From contig CAXVYS010000031.1 in the NCBI GenBank assembly GCA_963422675.2, positions 23,278-87,277 on the forward strand: a stretch of 64,000 bases of DNA, in the 5' to 3' direction. The position numbers and the translations under genes were made by a program. This DNA is from UBA4416 sp963422675 (GTDB lineage Bacteria; Bacteroidota; Bacteroidia; B-17B0; Aurantibacillaceae). Positions 53,268 to 62,257 of this stretch are shown here, piece after piece. Below the pieces are notes generated by a model. That model was given only the letters and a program-made list of their open reading frames with translations. It had not been told where the DNA came from and ran no database searches. Each line of letters begins with the position of its first letter. Position 1 is the first letter of the stretch.

Positions 53268-54001
53268 TGGAGTATATTTTGGCAGCAATATCGTTAGGTT
53301 TTCTGGGAAGTTTTCACTGCGTTGGCATGTGTGGCCCTATAGCATTGGCATTACCTGTACATCAACAAAGTGCTCCCCGGAAAATATTGTCGATACTGGC
53401 ATATAATTCTGGAAGGATTATTACCTACACTTTATTTGGTGCCTTGTTTGGTATGATCGGGCAAAGCTTTGCCTTATTCGGTTATCAGCAAAAACTATCT
53501 ATCATTATTGGCTCACTTATATTAATAGCTCTTCTTATCCCCAAACGATTGATAAATACTTTGCCAGTTTCAACTTGGTTTTATCGATTACTTAATACAC
53601 TAAAACATAACCTGTACTTACAATTTCAAAAACGAGGCATAACCTCTTTTTTAAGTATTGGTTTATTAAATGGACTTTTACCCTGTGGCCTGGTTTATAT
53701 GGGTATTGCAGGTGCTGTTGCCACAGGCAGTGTTTTAAAAGGAATGCTGTTTATGGCTGTATTTGGAGTAGGCACATTGCCATTTATGTTTGCTATAAGT
53801 TATACAAGCCACTTAGTAACTATGAAAACGCGTAATATCATCAGGAAGTCAATGCCGGTTGTAATAGGAATTATGGCCGTATTACTTATTTTCAGAGGAT
53901 TGAATTTAGGCATCAACTATATCAGTCCAAAATTGATGGAAGATAAACCAATGCCAAACTCAACTTCGCATAAACATTTGAACTGTTGTCACAAAAACTA
54001 A
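53267..54001 (+). CDS. DsbD/TauE-like membrane protein of the oxidase cluster
   Basis: 244 residues with about six membrane helices. N-terminal motif SLGFLGSFHCVGMCGPIALA (Cys-x-x-x-Cys near the first helix) and a repeat-like second half LNGLLPCGLVYMGIAGAVAT, as in the cytochrome-c-biogenesis/DsbD_2 group (often labelled sulfite exporter TauE/SafE). Members follow FixH in many Bacteroidota oxidase clusters and likely carry copper or reducing equivalents. The C-terminal tail HKHLNCCHK has extra His and Cys that fit a metal role. Starts within the ccoH stop. Confidence 0.85.
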   Translation: MEYILAAISLGFLGSFHCVGMCGPIALALPVHQQSAPRKILSILAYNSGRIITYTLFGALFGMIGQSFALFGYQQKLSIIIGSLILIALLIPKRLINTLPVSTWFYRLLNTLKHNLYLQFQKRGITSFLSIGLLNGLLPCGLVYMGIAGAVATGSVLKGMLFMAVFGVGTLPFMFAISYTSHLVTMKTRNIIRKSMPVVIGIMAVLLIFRGLNLGINYISPKLMEDKPMPNSTSHKHLNCCHKN

Positions 54002-54017
54002 CTTTAACTTTTATACA

Positions 54018-54758
54018 ATGACTCTGCAACTATCCGAATTAGCCATCCATATACCTACTTCCATTTCCCTGTTCGAAAAATACGGATTTGATTACTACCA
54101 ACAGGGTAACCAAACATTAAAAGAAGCCTGTGATGAAAAGGGCCTTGATTTTCTTGAAATTGACGCTGAGCTCAGTAATCTTCAGAAAAAGTTGGATGGT
54201 GAGAATCGTACAATTGAAGATATGGATATTAGCCTGTTGATGGACCTTATTAACGGACAGCATCATCATAATGAAGCGGCAATACTTTCTTTCATACATT
54301 GTCAGATTCAAAACCTTATTTCTGATTTACCCACTGACGCAGTGCATCTTGAACGTTTAAGTAGAATAGACAAACAATTTGGCGAGCTGAAGGAAAACCT
54401 TTTAAACCATTGCGAAAAAGAAGATAAATTTTTATTCCCACAACTCAAAAAAATAATCAATCTTCAAAAAGACAAATCCTCCTTTTTATCGGATGCTGTA
54501 TCAAAAGTCATTCAGCTTATTAAGATCTTGGAGATTGAACACGCCCATTCGGTGACCACTTTATCAGAAATTAAATGCACCTTAACTAATTTTGATAATC
54601 CTTCAGAGGTTTCGGAGGAATATACATCCTTAATGAACACACTTAAGGAATTTGAAATGGATTTTCATGTACATATTCATATCGAAAATAATGTGCTATT
54701 TCCGAAAATCAGAGAACTAGATGAGCAGTTCAAGCATCATAATATTACTGTTCAGTAA
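54018..54758 (+). CDS. RIC/ScdA-like di-iron repair protein with altered N-terminal motif
   Basis: 246 residues. N-terminal DUF542/ScdA-like part (about 1-60: ELAIHIPTSISLFEKYGFDY, then TLKEACDEKGLD). The usual FCCGG cysteine pair reads YYQQG here, so both cysteines are lost. The hemerythrin-like part (about 75-246) keeps a full set of ligands: HHHNEAAILSFIHCQ, HCEKEDKFLFPQL, EIEHAHSVTTLSEI and HVHIHIENNVLFPKI. RIC proteins repair iron-sulfur centres after nitric oxide or peroxide damage. Found in the oxidase cluster, 17 bp after the DsbD/TauE-like gene. Confidence 0.82.
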   Translation: MTLQLSELAIHIPTSISLFEKYGFDYYQQGNQTLKEACDEKGLDFLEIDAELSNLQKKLDGENRTIEDMDISLLMDLINGQHHHNEAAILSFIHCQIQNLISDLPTDAVHLERLSRIDKQFGELKENLLNHCEKEDKFLFPQLKKIINLQKDKSSFLSDAVSKVIQLIKILEIEHAHSVTTLSEIKCTLTNFDNPSEVSEEYTSLMNTLKEFEMDFHVHIHIENNVLFPKIRELDEQFKHHNITVQ

Positions 54759-54759
54759 A

Positions 54760-56112
54760 ATGAAAGATCTTGTCGAAAAATATAATATCCCCGCTCCCCG
54801 TTATACAAGCTATCCAACGGTGCCGTATTGGGATAATAATTTGAACGAGGAAACCTGGGTAGAGTATATTAAGAATGCTTTTATTGCACACAATAAAGAT
54901 GGGATTAGTTTATACATTCATCTCCCTTTTTGTGAAAGCCTTTGTACCTATTGCGCCTGCAATACTAGAATAACAGTGAATCACAAAGTTGAAAGGCCTT
55001 ACATAGAAGCTGTATTGAAAGAGTGGAACTTATATCTGACACAATTTAATGCCAGGCCCTTGATCAAAGAAATACATCTGGGTGGCGGTACTCCTACTTT
55101 TTTTTCGCCAGAGCATTTACAGTATCTCCTAAGTTCTATTTTAAGTAACTCTGATGTTGCAGAAATTCATGATTTTAGTTTTGAGGGACATCCCGGAAAT
55201 ACTACTGCTGAACATTTACAGGCCTTATATAATCTAGGATTTAAAAGAGTAAGCTTTGGTATTCAGGATTTTGATATAAAAGTACAGGAAGCCATTAATC
55301 GGTATCAAACAGTAGAGGAAGTAAAGAACGTGATAGATATGGCGCGTAGAATAGGCTATACATCTATCAACGTTGATCTGGTATATGGCCTTCCTTACCA
55401 AACCAAAACGTCGGTAAAGCAAACGGTAGAGCAAATTATTTCTTTAAGACCCGAACGCATTGCCTTTTATAGTTATGCCCATGTACCCTGGCTTAAACCC
55501 GGACAGAGAAAATACACGGATAAAGATTTACCGCTTGCCTCTGAAAAACGAGCACTTTACAAAATTGGTAAAGAGTTATTTACAAAAGCAAACTATTCAG
55601 ACATTGGGATGGATCATTTTGCATTGCCTAATGATGAATTATTAATCGCTTTTAGTAAAGGAACGCTTCACCGGAATTTTATGGGATACACCACAAATAA
55701 TACTAAATTACTAATTGGTTTGGGTTGTTCTTCTATAAGCGATACATGGACGGCTTTTTCACAAAACATCAAAACAATGGAAGCCTATGAGGAAGTTGTT
55801 AATAGTGGCCACTTCCCTATAGAAAAAGGGCATGTACTTACGCACGAAGACCTGAGAATACGGCAACATATTTTAAACCTGATGTGTAGGCATGAGAGTG
55901 ATTTTAATACAACCTTGTGCAACAAAGTACTTTTGCAAGACAGTCAACCACGTCTTACTGAACTATTGAAAGATGATCTTCTTAGCATCAACAATAACAA
56001 AGTGATTCTTTTGCCAAATGGAAAATATTTTTTAAGAAACATTTGCCTGGCCTTTGATAAACGTTATTGGAACAGGATACCCAAAAACACAATTTTTAGT
56101 ACTACTGCCTAA
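54760..56112 (+). CDS. hemN: oxygen-independent coproporphyrinogen III dehydrogenase (HemN)
   Basis: 450 residues from ATG 54760 (1 bp after the RIC stop); the ATG at 54721 overlaps that gene. Radical-SAM cluster motif C-E-S-L-C-T-Y-C-A-C, preceded by YIHLPFCESLCTYC. The SAM-binding GGGTPTFF, FEGHPGNTT and the C-terminal HemN domain (about 330-450: GLGCSSISDTWTAF) are in order. It makes protoporphyrinogen IX without oxygen, so haem for cbb3 oxidase can be made at low oxygen. The CxxxCxYCxC version is that of true HemN rather than HemW. Confidence 0.92.
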   Translation: MKDLVEKYNIPAPRYTSYPTVPYWDNNLNEETWVEYIKNAFIAHNKDGISLYIHLPFCESLCTYCACNTRITVNHKVERPYIEAVLKEWNLYLTQFNARPLIKEIHLGGGTPTFFSPEHLQYLLSSILSNSDVAEIHDFSFEGHPGNTTAEHLQALYNLGFKRVSFGIQDFDIKVQEAINRYQTVEEVKNVIDMARRIGYTSINVDLVYGLPYQTKTSVKQTVEQIISLRPERIAFYSYAHVPWLKPGQRKYTDKDLPLASEKRALYKIGKELFTKANYSDIGMDHFALPNDELLIAFSKGTLHRNFMGYTTNNTKLLIGLGCSSISDTWTAFSQNIKTMEAYEEVVNSGHFPIEKGHVLTHEDLRIRQHILNLMCRHESDFNTTLCNKVLLQDSQPRLTELLKDDLLSINNNKVILLPNGKYFLRNICLAFDKRYWNRIPKNTIFSTTA

Positions 56113-56131
56113 TCTATTATAAAAAAGTAAC

Positions 56132-57208
56132 ATGAAGACAATTAAATTTATTAGTGCAAATAAGCTCGAAAAAGAATTTGTGGTTGAACTCCGAAAAAGG
56201 GTAAATGATTATTTTAAACAAAATCACATTTCTACGAAAGCAAATACAGCTATGATTTTAAAAACTATCGTTCTCGTTAGTTCATACATTGTTCCTTTTG
56301 GTATTATTCTTTTTATGCCTTTTAATCCATGGCTTGCTTTGAGTTTATGTGTGCTAATGGGATTTGGTGTAGCTGGTATTGGTATGGGTGTAATGCATGA
56401 TGCCTGCCATGGAGCATATTCTAAAAGAAGTCGTGTAAATAATATACTGGCGGGTACTTTATATTTATTGGGGAGTAATGTACTGAACTGGAAAATACAA
56501 CATAATGTTTTACATCATACTTATACAAATATTTCGGGCCTCGATGAAGATATTGATGATAAAGGACCTATCCGCTTATCAGAAAATAAACCACTTAAAT
56601 CATATCACAAATACCAGTTTATTTATGCCTTTGCCTTTTACGGGCTAATGACTATTACCATGCTTACCAATGATTTTGCAAGATTGTATAAATACCATAA
56701 AGCAGGTTTATTGATAAGCCAGAATAAAAAAATGAGAAACGAATTTGCAAAAATGTTTTTCAGGAAAACCATGTATTTGCTTATCATTATTGGGTTACCG
56801 GTTTGGCTTACAGATTATTCGTTTTGGCAGATTTTGGTAGGATTCTTTATTATGCACTGGACGGCAAGCATTATTTTAAGTTTTATTTTTCAAATGGCGC
56901 ATGTAGTCGAAGGTGCCGGACAACCGGTAGCTGAAGATCAGATTAGAACTGATTGGAGTGTACACCAACTAAATACTACTTCTGATTTTGCACGAAATAA
57001 TAAATTATTGAGTTGGTACGTAGGAGGTTTAAACTTTCAAATAGAACATCATTTGTTTCCGAATATTTGCCATATACATTATCGTGAAATAGCGCCTATT
57101 GTTGAACAAACTGTGAAGCAATACGGGCTACAATATAACCTCAAATCTACTTTTAACAGTGCTTTGCTCTCACATATATACAGGCTTAAGGAACTTGGAA
57201 AAATATAA
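56132..57208 (+). CDS. membrane fatty acid desaturase
   Basis: 358 residues with four to six membrane helices and three histidine boxes: HDACHG (in GMGVMHDACHGAYSKR), HNVLHH (IQHNVLHHTYTNISG) and QIEHH (NFQIEHHLFPNICH). The QIEHH box is of front-end acyl-lipid or acyl-CoA desaturases. The reaction needs oxygen, which is notable in an oxidase cluster for low oxygen. It lies 20 bp after hemN. Likely introduces a double bond in membrane lipids, tuning fluidity; substrate unknown. Confidence 0.9.
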   Translation: MKTIKFISANKLEKEFVVELRKRVNDYFKQNHISTKANTAMILKTIVLVSSYIVPFGIILFMPFNPWLALSLCVLMGFGVAGIGMGVMHDACHGAYSKRSRVNNILAGTLYLLGSNVLNWKIQHNVLHHTYTNISGLDEDIDDKGPIRLSENKPLKSYHKYQFIYAFAFYGLMTITMLTNDFARLYKYHKAGLLISQNKKMRNEFAKMFFRKTMYLLIIIGLPVWLTDYSFWQILVGFFIMHWTASIILSFIFQMAHVVEGAGQPVAEDQIRTDWSVHQLNTTSDFARNNKLLSWYVGGLNFQIEHHLFPNICHIHYREIAPIVEQTVKQYGLQYNLKSTFNSALLSHIYRLKELGKI

Positions 57209-57225
57209 AAACTAACTACTTTATT

Positions 57226-57873
57226 ATGAAAGAAATTATCAGCAAACTACTTGCGAATTATCACGGAACCGCCCTGGATGAAAAAAATGTGTTCCCGGAT
57301 CCTTTGGATCAGTTTAAAAGCTGGCTCAGGGAATCGCTGGATGCAAACGTGATGGAGGCTAACGCTATGATCCTTGCTACCGCAAATAAATTGGGAATTC
57401 CTTCTGTAAGAATTGTTTTATTGAAAGATTTTGACAGGAAGGGATTTACCTTTTATACCAATTATAAAAGCCGGAAAGGAAAAGAAATCGAAGAAAATCC
57501 GCAGGCCTCTATTCTCTTTTTTTGGCCTCAGCTACACAGGCAAATAAGGATTAGTGGTGTCCTGAGTAAAATAGATCCTGTAGTTTCTGCGGCCTATTTT
57601 AAAGAAAGACCTATAGCAAGTCAAATTTCTGCCTGGGTATCTTCACAAAGCAATCCACTTGACAGTAAAGTTGAATTGGAAGAAAATTACAAGATCTTTG
57701 AGACGAAATATAAAAACAAAGAAATTCCCTATCCCTCTTTCTGGGGAGGTTTTTGCCTTGAGCCTTACACCTATGAATTTTGGCAGGGGCAGCCTAATCG
57801 GTTGCACGATAGGGTAGAATACAATCTGGATAATGAAACCCGCACTTGGATAATCAAGCGATTAGCCCCTTAG
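57226..57873 (+). CDS. pdxH: pyridoxamine/pyridoxine 5'-phosphate oxidase
   Basis: 215 residues with the PdxH pattern: DPLDQFKSWLRESLDANVME, MILATANKLGIPSVRIVLLK, FYTNYKSRKGKEIEENPQAS, LFFWPQLHRQIRISGVLSKI, ERPIASQISAWVSSQSNPL, and a C-terminal QGQPNRLHDRVEYN. Length is typical. FMN enzyme that makes PLP with oxygen. It ends the oxidase-cluster run, 17 bp after the desaturase; no terminator is obvious in the 100-bp gap that follows. Confidence 0.93.
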   Translation: MKEIISKLLANYHGTALDEKNVFPDPLDQFKSWLRESLDANVMEANAMILATANKLGIPSVRIVLLKDFDRKGFTFYTNYKSRKGKEIEENPQASILFFWPQLHRQIRISGVLSKIDPVVSAAYFKERPIASQISAWVSSQSNPLDSKVELEENYKIFETKYKNKEIPYPSFWGGFCLEPYTYEFWQGQPNRLHDRVEYNLDNETRTWIIKRLAP

Positions 57874-57973
57874 AGATAATCATTGTTATGTATGGGATAA
57901 ACCTAATGGAATTTAAAGAAGTAAACAAAATCATTATCTTTTACCGATATATTTAAACGTAAATATTCTGTTA

Positions 57974-58570
57974 TCATTTCCTGATCCATAACTTTAATGA
58001 ATAATCTTCATTTTCTTTTATTTTCTCAAACGAATCGGGGACTTCATAATTATTACCGTGAAAAGTTACAAGCCGTGTTCCTGGCTTGGTTTTATCGAGT
58101 TGTTGCTCTGTATGATTAAAAAAATAATTGTATAGAGATGTTGCTAACGTCACTTCGCTATTTAAGCGATTTCCGAAGGCAAGGTTTTCATAAAAAGGGT
58201 TATACATATAGAATGCATCGAATGTTGTGAAATCAACATCCAGGATGTTTTTGTTTAAAACAACCGCATTTTTAATTCCAAATTGATCAATGAGTTCATT
58301 AGCGAGTTTCGTGAGACTTGGTCTGTATTCTACACCACAAAAATAGCTATCTGAATACGTTGCTCCCGCAATACAAAACTTGCCAACCCCGGCTCCAATA
58401 TCCAGTATCTTTTTTTTACCATCACTGGTCAACCACTGTGTGGCTGTTTGAGCGATATGAATGGGAGTAAAATAGATTTTCGATTTTTTTTGCAAATACT
58501 CCGGTAACAAGCTATTAAAATTGTCCTCTGTTAACTGCAATTTATTTTGTACATGATCTTTAAGCACCAA
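57974..58570 (-). CDS. class I SAM-dependent methyltransferase-like protein
   Basis: 198 residues. SAM motif I reads ILDIGAGVGKFCIAGATY, motif II CGVEYRPSLTKLANELIDQF, and the catalytic-type loop is MYNPFYENL, a variation on NPPF/Y. The fold resembles Dot1-like or rRNA/protein methyltransferases of Bacteroidota. Target unknown. Its start overlaps the glycine cleavage H gene by 11 bp, so it is coupled to that gene; a protein-modification role near lipoyl proteins is possible but speculative. Confidence 0.75.
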   Translation of the reverse strand: MVLKDHVQNKLQLTEDNFNSLLPEYLQKKSKIYFTPIHIAQTATQWLTSDGKKKILDIGAGVGKFCIAGATYSDSYFCGVEYRPSLTKLANELIDQFGIKNAVVLNKNILDVDFTTFDAFYMYNPFYENLAFGNRLNSEVTLATSLYNYFFNHTEQQLDKTKPGTRLVTFHGNNYEVPDSFEKIKENEDYSLKLWIRK

Positions 58571-58940
58571 TTAATTTTTTATAAGTGTTAACGGATAATA
58601 ATTCTTTTTTCTCAGTTTCATGAATAACTTTTATTTTTATGATCCAGCCATCACCATAAGGGTCTTTATTTACTAATTCAGGATTTTCATTGATTTTTGA
58701 ATTAACTTCTATTACGGTTCCTGTAACCGGCAAAAATAAATCAGATACTGTTTTTACTGCTTCTACGGTGCCAAAAATGCTCTCTTTGTCTATTGTCTCA
58801 TTTAGCGTATTAATGTCTAAATAAACTATATCGCCTAATTCTTTTTGAGCAAAATCGGTTATGCCAATAGTAGCCTGGTCTCCTTCAAAGCAAATCCATT
58901 CGTGATCTTTTGTGTACAACAAATTGTCAGGGTATTTCAT
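58560..58940 (-). CDS. gcvH: glycine cleavage system H protein
   Basis: 126 residues, typical length. YTKDHEWICFEGDQATIGIT, DFAQKELGDIVYLDI, then the lipoyl lysine K63 in FGTVEAVKTVSDLFLPV, and ENPELVNKDPYGDGWI near the end. It carries the aminomethyl group between the P and T proteins, which are not in this window. Operon partner of a BamE-like protein and PEP carboxykinase upstream. Confidence 0.95.
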   Translation of the reverse strand: MKYPDNLLYTKDHEWICFEGDQATIGITDFAQKELGDIVYLDINTLNETIDKESIFGTVEAVKTVSDLFLPVTGTVIEVNSKINENPELVNKDPYGDGWIIKIKVIHETEKKELLSVNTYKKLIGA

Positions 58941-58955
58941 GTTATTTTATTTTTC

Positions 58956-59195
58956 TTATTTTAATTTGGCGACGTAAACGAGTTCTTCTTCTGTAAATAA
59001 GACGGAGTATAAAACTGAAACGGGATGCCCGCTATTTACTTTAAAGATTAATTTTTCATTTACATTGCTTTTGCAATTTTCAACACGGAGAGGCTTACCT
59101 ATCATTGAAATAACATCTGGTTTCGACATTCCTTTTTTCAGCCTTATTAAATCACCTTTATAGGTTATAAGATACTCTTTTGAAAAATTGCTCAT
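58956..59195 (-). CDS. small SmpA/OmlA (BamE)-like domain protein (79 aa)
   Basis: 79 residues from ATG 59195, 4 bp after the pckA stop; the longer frame starting at 59246 lies inside pckA. The segment LIRLKKGMSKPDVISMIGKP is the signature of the SmpA/OmlA domain (GMTKxxVxxxLGxP). No signal peptide or lipobox, so it is not outer-membrane BamE but a small cytosolic relative. Function unknown. Sits between pckA and gcvH. Confidence 0.65.
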   Translation of the reverse strand: MSNFSKEYLITYKGDLIRLKKGMSKPDVISMIGKPLRVENCKSNVNEKLIFKVNSGHPVSVLYSVLFTEEELVYVAKLK

Positions 59196-59199
59196 GTTA

Positions 59200-60816
59200 T
59201 TATTGTGTTTCTTTTTCAACGGTATTGATTTTAGGGCCTCCCGCAACTATTTCTGCATTGGCTGTGCCCTTATATTGCTCGAAATTTTTTGTAAATGCCA
59301 TGGCAAGTTTTATCGCTGTTTCTTCGTAGTTGGTTTTACTTTTCCATGTGTGAGATGGATCTAATATTTCGGAAGGAACCCCGGGACATTGTAAAGGCAT
59401 TTGTAAACCGAATATGTTGTGCTCTTTGTATTTTACATGTTTTAAATCTCCATTTAAGGCAGCTGTAATGATGGCTCGCGTGTAATTCAGTTTAATGCGC
59501 TCGCCAGTTCCATAACTGCCACCTGTCCAACCAGTATTAATTAACCAAACATTAATAGAAGTGTCTTTTAATTTTTTGCCTAATAATTCAGCATATTGTG
59601 TTGGATGAAGCGGTAAAAAAGGTTTGCCAAAACATGCTGAAAATGTTGTTTGGGGCTCTGTAATTCCTGCTTCGGTTCCTGCAACTTTTGCTGTATAGCC
59701 TGATATAAAATGATACATGGCCTGACCAGTGGTTAATTTTGAAATAGGAGGTATTACACCAAAAGCATCGGCTGTTAAAAAGAAAATATTTTTTGGAGGT
59801 TTGCCGACAGAAGGAGTTATCGAATTATCAATAAAATCTATAGGATAGGCCGCCCTTGTATTTTCTGTTTTTGATATATCATCATAATTTACTGTTTGAG
59901 TGCCTTTGTTAAACTCAATGTTTTCGAGCAAGGTACCAAACTTAATTGCACTAAATATCTGAGGCTCTTTTTCCTTATTCAGATTAACACACTTGGCATA
60001 GCAACCACCTTCAAAATTAAATACCGAGTCATTATCCCAACCATGTTCATCATCTCCAATGAGCTTGCGATCCGGATCGGCTGATAGGGTTGTTTTTCCT
60101 GTTCCTGATAAACCAAAGAAAACAGAAGTGTCATCCTCTTTACCAATGTTAGCAGAACAATGCATGGAAAGTGCCTGATGTTTAATAGGTAACAAGTAAT
60201 TTAAAACAGTGAAAATTCCTTTTTTAATTTCGCCTGTATAAGCGGAACCTCCTATTAAAATTATTTTTAAAGTAAAGTTGATGATCGTGAAGTTGTGCGA
60301 CCTGGTAAAATCCACTTTAGGGTCTGCTTTAAAACCGGGTACACATACTATAGTCCATTCTGGGGCGAAATTTTCCAGTTCAGATGCTGTTGGCCTTAAA
60401 AATAAATTATGAGCAAACAGATTTTGCCAAGAGTACTCTGTAATAATCCTGATATTTAGTTTATACTTTTCAGACGCACAGGCATAAGCGTCTTTGATGT
60501 AAACATCTCTACCAATCAAATAAGCATTCATCCGTTCCTGAATTCTTTTAAAGGTATCGATGGATATTGGATGATTCACATCGCCCCACCAGATGGACTT
60601 TTTAGTAGTTTCGTCCATCACTATAAATTTGTCTTTAGGAGAACGACCTGTAAATTCGCCGGTATCACAGGCTAATGCACCCGTGTCGGTTAAAGAGCCT
60701 TGCCCTGATGAAATGGTTTTTTCAACTAAAGCGGGAACACTCATGTTCCAAAAAATATTTTTAAGATTATGAAGTCCTAATTGTTCTAATTCTTGTTTTC
60801 GTTTATGATGTATCAT
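59200..60816 (-). CDS. pckA: phosphoenolpyruvate carboxykinase (ATP)
   Basis: 538 residues, typical for the ATP enzyme. TGEFTGRSPKDKFIVMDE at about 50-67, the P-loop GLSGTGKTTLSADP, IGDDEHGWD, FEGGCYAKCVNL, and TAKVAGTEAGITEPQTTFSA near the end. It converts oxaloacetate to PEP and can run anaplerotically in fermenting Bacteroidota. It lies 29 bp after an alpha-oxoamine synthase gene in the same direction. Confidence 0.95.
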   Translation of the reverse strand: MIHHKRKQELEQLGLHNLKNIFWNMSVPALVEKTISSGQGSLTDTGALACDTGEFTGRSPKDKFIVMDETTKKSIWWGDVNHPISIDTFKRIQERMNAYLIGRDVYIKDAYACASEKYKLNIRIITEYSWQNLFAHNLFLRPTASELENFAPEWTIVCVPGFKADPKVDFTRSHNFTIINFTLKIILIGGSAYTGEIKKGIFTVLNYLLPIKHQALSMHCSANIGKEDDTSVFFGLSGTGKTTLSADPDRKLIGDDEHGWDNDSVFNFEGGCYAKCVNLNKEKEPQIFSAIKFGTLLENIEFNKGTQTVNYDDISKTENTRAAYPIDFIDNSITPSVGKPPKNIFFLTADAFGVIPPISKLTTGQAMYHFISGYTAKVAGTEAGITEPQTTFSACFGKPFLPLHPTQYAELLGKKLKDTSINVWLINTGWTGGSYGTGERIKLNYTRAIITAALNGDLKHVKYKEHNIFGLQMPLQCPGVPSEILDPSHTWKSKTNYEETAIKLAMAFTKNFEQYKGTANAEIVAGGPKINTVEKETQ

Positions 60817-60845
60817 TCTATATTTATTGAATTTGTTATATATGG

Positions 60846-62087
60846 TTAAACGGCGCTTAATTTTTTAGAAACGTATTTTCCAGTGGATAGGTTTTCGTTA
60901 ATGACGATGAAAGCTTCAATGGTTTTTTTTACATCAGCCATTGTATGTGCCGATGTGGGAATTAAACGAAGAATAATAATGCCTTTAGGAACAACAGGAT
61001 ACACTACCATGGAACAAAAGACATGATGATTTTCTCTTAGATCTTTCACCAATTCTGTTGCTTCAGCAATAGTTCCTTTTAAATACACCGGTGTTACAGG
61101 AGTTACGGTATTTCCTATCTCGAAACCATTTGCTTTTAATCCATTTTGCAGTTCATGGGTGATTGCCCAAAGTTGAGCTCTATACGCTCTATCTGTTCTA
61201 ATTAACTCTAAACGTTTTAATAAACCAAATACCAAAGGCATTGGTAATGCTTTTGCAAATATCTGTGATCGCATATTGTATCTTAAATGATCCATAACTT
61301 GTTTGTTGCCTGAAACAAATGCTCCAATAGCTGCGAAAGATTTGGCAAAGGTTCCAAAATATAAATCGATACTTTTTTGAACACCTTGCTCTTCCCCGGC
61401 ACCTGCCCCTGATTCTCCCATCACACCAATACCATGTGCGTCATCTACCAATAGGGTAAAATCATATTCTTTTTTTAATGCTGTTATCCCTTTTAGATTA
61501 CCCATATCCCCACGCATACCAAAAACACCTTCAGTGATTACCAAAATGCCGCCGTCTGTTTTATCTGTAATAATTTTAGCATGATTCAATTGTTTTTTCA
61601 AACTATTCATGTCATTATGTGCAAATACAAATCTTTTTCCATTATGTAATCTCACCCCATCAATAATACAGGCATGCGATTCAGCATCATACACAATAAC
61701 ATCGTGTCTATCAACAATAGAATCAATAACGGATACCATACCCTGATAGCCATAATTCAATAAAAAAGTATCTTCTTTTTTTACAAAAATGGAGAGTTCG
61801 GCTTCTAAACGTTCGTGCAAATTAGAGTTTCCCGTCATTATTCTGGCACCCATTGGGTTTGCCAGTCCGTATAATGAAGTGCCAATAGAATCTGCCTGAC
61901 GGATTTCAGGATGATTTGCCAGGCCTAAATAATTATTTAGACTCCAAACAAGTACTTCTTTCCCATTAAAAATCATTTTGGAACCAATTTCACCTTCCAG
62001 TTTCGGGAAAGTGTAATAACCATGCGCATAATGGGCATGCTCACCCAGAGGACCTTTTTTAAGTTTTAATTTATCCTGTATATTCAT
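60846..62087 (-). CDS. alpha-oxoamine synthase (serine palmitoyltransferase-like)
   Basis: 413 residues, a stand-alone PLP enzyme: WSLNNYLGLANHPEIRQADS, LNYGYQGMVSVIDSIVDRHD, YDAESHACIIDGVRL, VDDAHG (214-219) and Schiff-base Lys249 in YFGTFAKSFAAIGAF. Length and the PKLEGEIGSKMIFNGKE start match the Bacteroidota serine palmitoyltransferase/cysteate acyltransferase group rather than BioF or KBL. Likely first step of sphingolipid or sulfonolipid (capnine) synthesis; amino-acid substrate not readable. First gene of the pckA-gcvH run; a perfect -7 element TACCTTTG lies 20 bp upstream. Confidence 0.85.
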   Translation of the reverse strand: MNIQDKLKLKKGPLGEHAHYAHGYYTFPKLEGEIGSKMIFNGKEVLVWSLNNYLGLANHPEIRQADSIGTSLYGLANPMGARIMTGNSNLHERLEAELSIFVKKEDTFLLNYGYQGMVSVIDSIVDRHDVIVYDAESHACIIDGVRLHNGKRFVFAHNDMNSLKKQLNHAKIITDKTDGGILVITEGVFGMRGDMGNLKGITALKKEYDFTLLVDDAHGIGVMGESGAGAGEEQGVQKSIDLYFGTFAKSFAAIGAFVSGNKQVMDHLRYNMRSQIFAKALPMPLVFGLLKRLELIRTDRAYRAQLWAITHELQNGLKANGFEIGNTVTPVTPVYLKGTIAEATELVKDLRENHHVFCSMVVYPVVPKGIIILRLIPTSAHTMADVKKTIEAFIVINENLSTGKYVSKKLSAV

Positions 62088-62106
62088 TCTTAAATTTATT
62101 TGATGA

Positions 62107-62114
62107 CAAAGGTA
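62107..62114 (-). promoter_or_regulatory. -7 promoter element of the alpha-oxoamine synthase operon
   Basis: CAAAGGTA on the plus strand is TACCTTTG on the minus strand, a perfect Bacteroidota -7 element, ending 20 bp upstream of the start codon. The CRP-type palindrome at 62178-62201 is 82.5 bp from its G, outside the two distances seen elsewhere. Confidence 0.5.
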
Positions 62115-62177
62115 TTTCGTTTAAAACAAAATACTTTTGACTTAAGAGGAGTGATTAGTATGATTTTGGTTAAGGAG

Positions 62178-62201
62178 AAAGTGTGACTTTAATCACACTT
62201 T
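62178..62201. promoter_or_regulatory. perfect CRP-type palindrome TGTGA-N6-TCACA
   Basis: AAAGTGTGA (62178-62186) and TCACACTTT (62193-62201) are perfect 9-bp arms around CTTTAA. The core equals the E. coli CRP consensus and differs from the ATGAT-type sites of the island. It lies 57 bp upstream of the Crp gene start at 62258 and faces the divergent alpha-oxoamine synthase operon, so autoregulation, control of the operon, or both are possible. Confidence 0.7.
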
Positions 62202-62257
62202 TAGGAAAACGACTATAAATTAGTACCTTTACGACTCTTTTACCCACCTAATGACCA

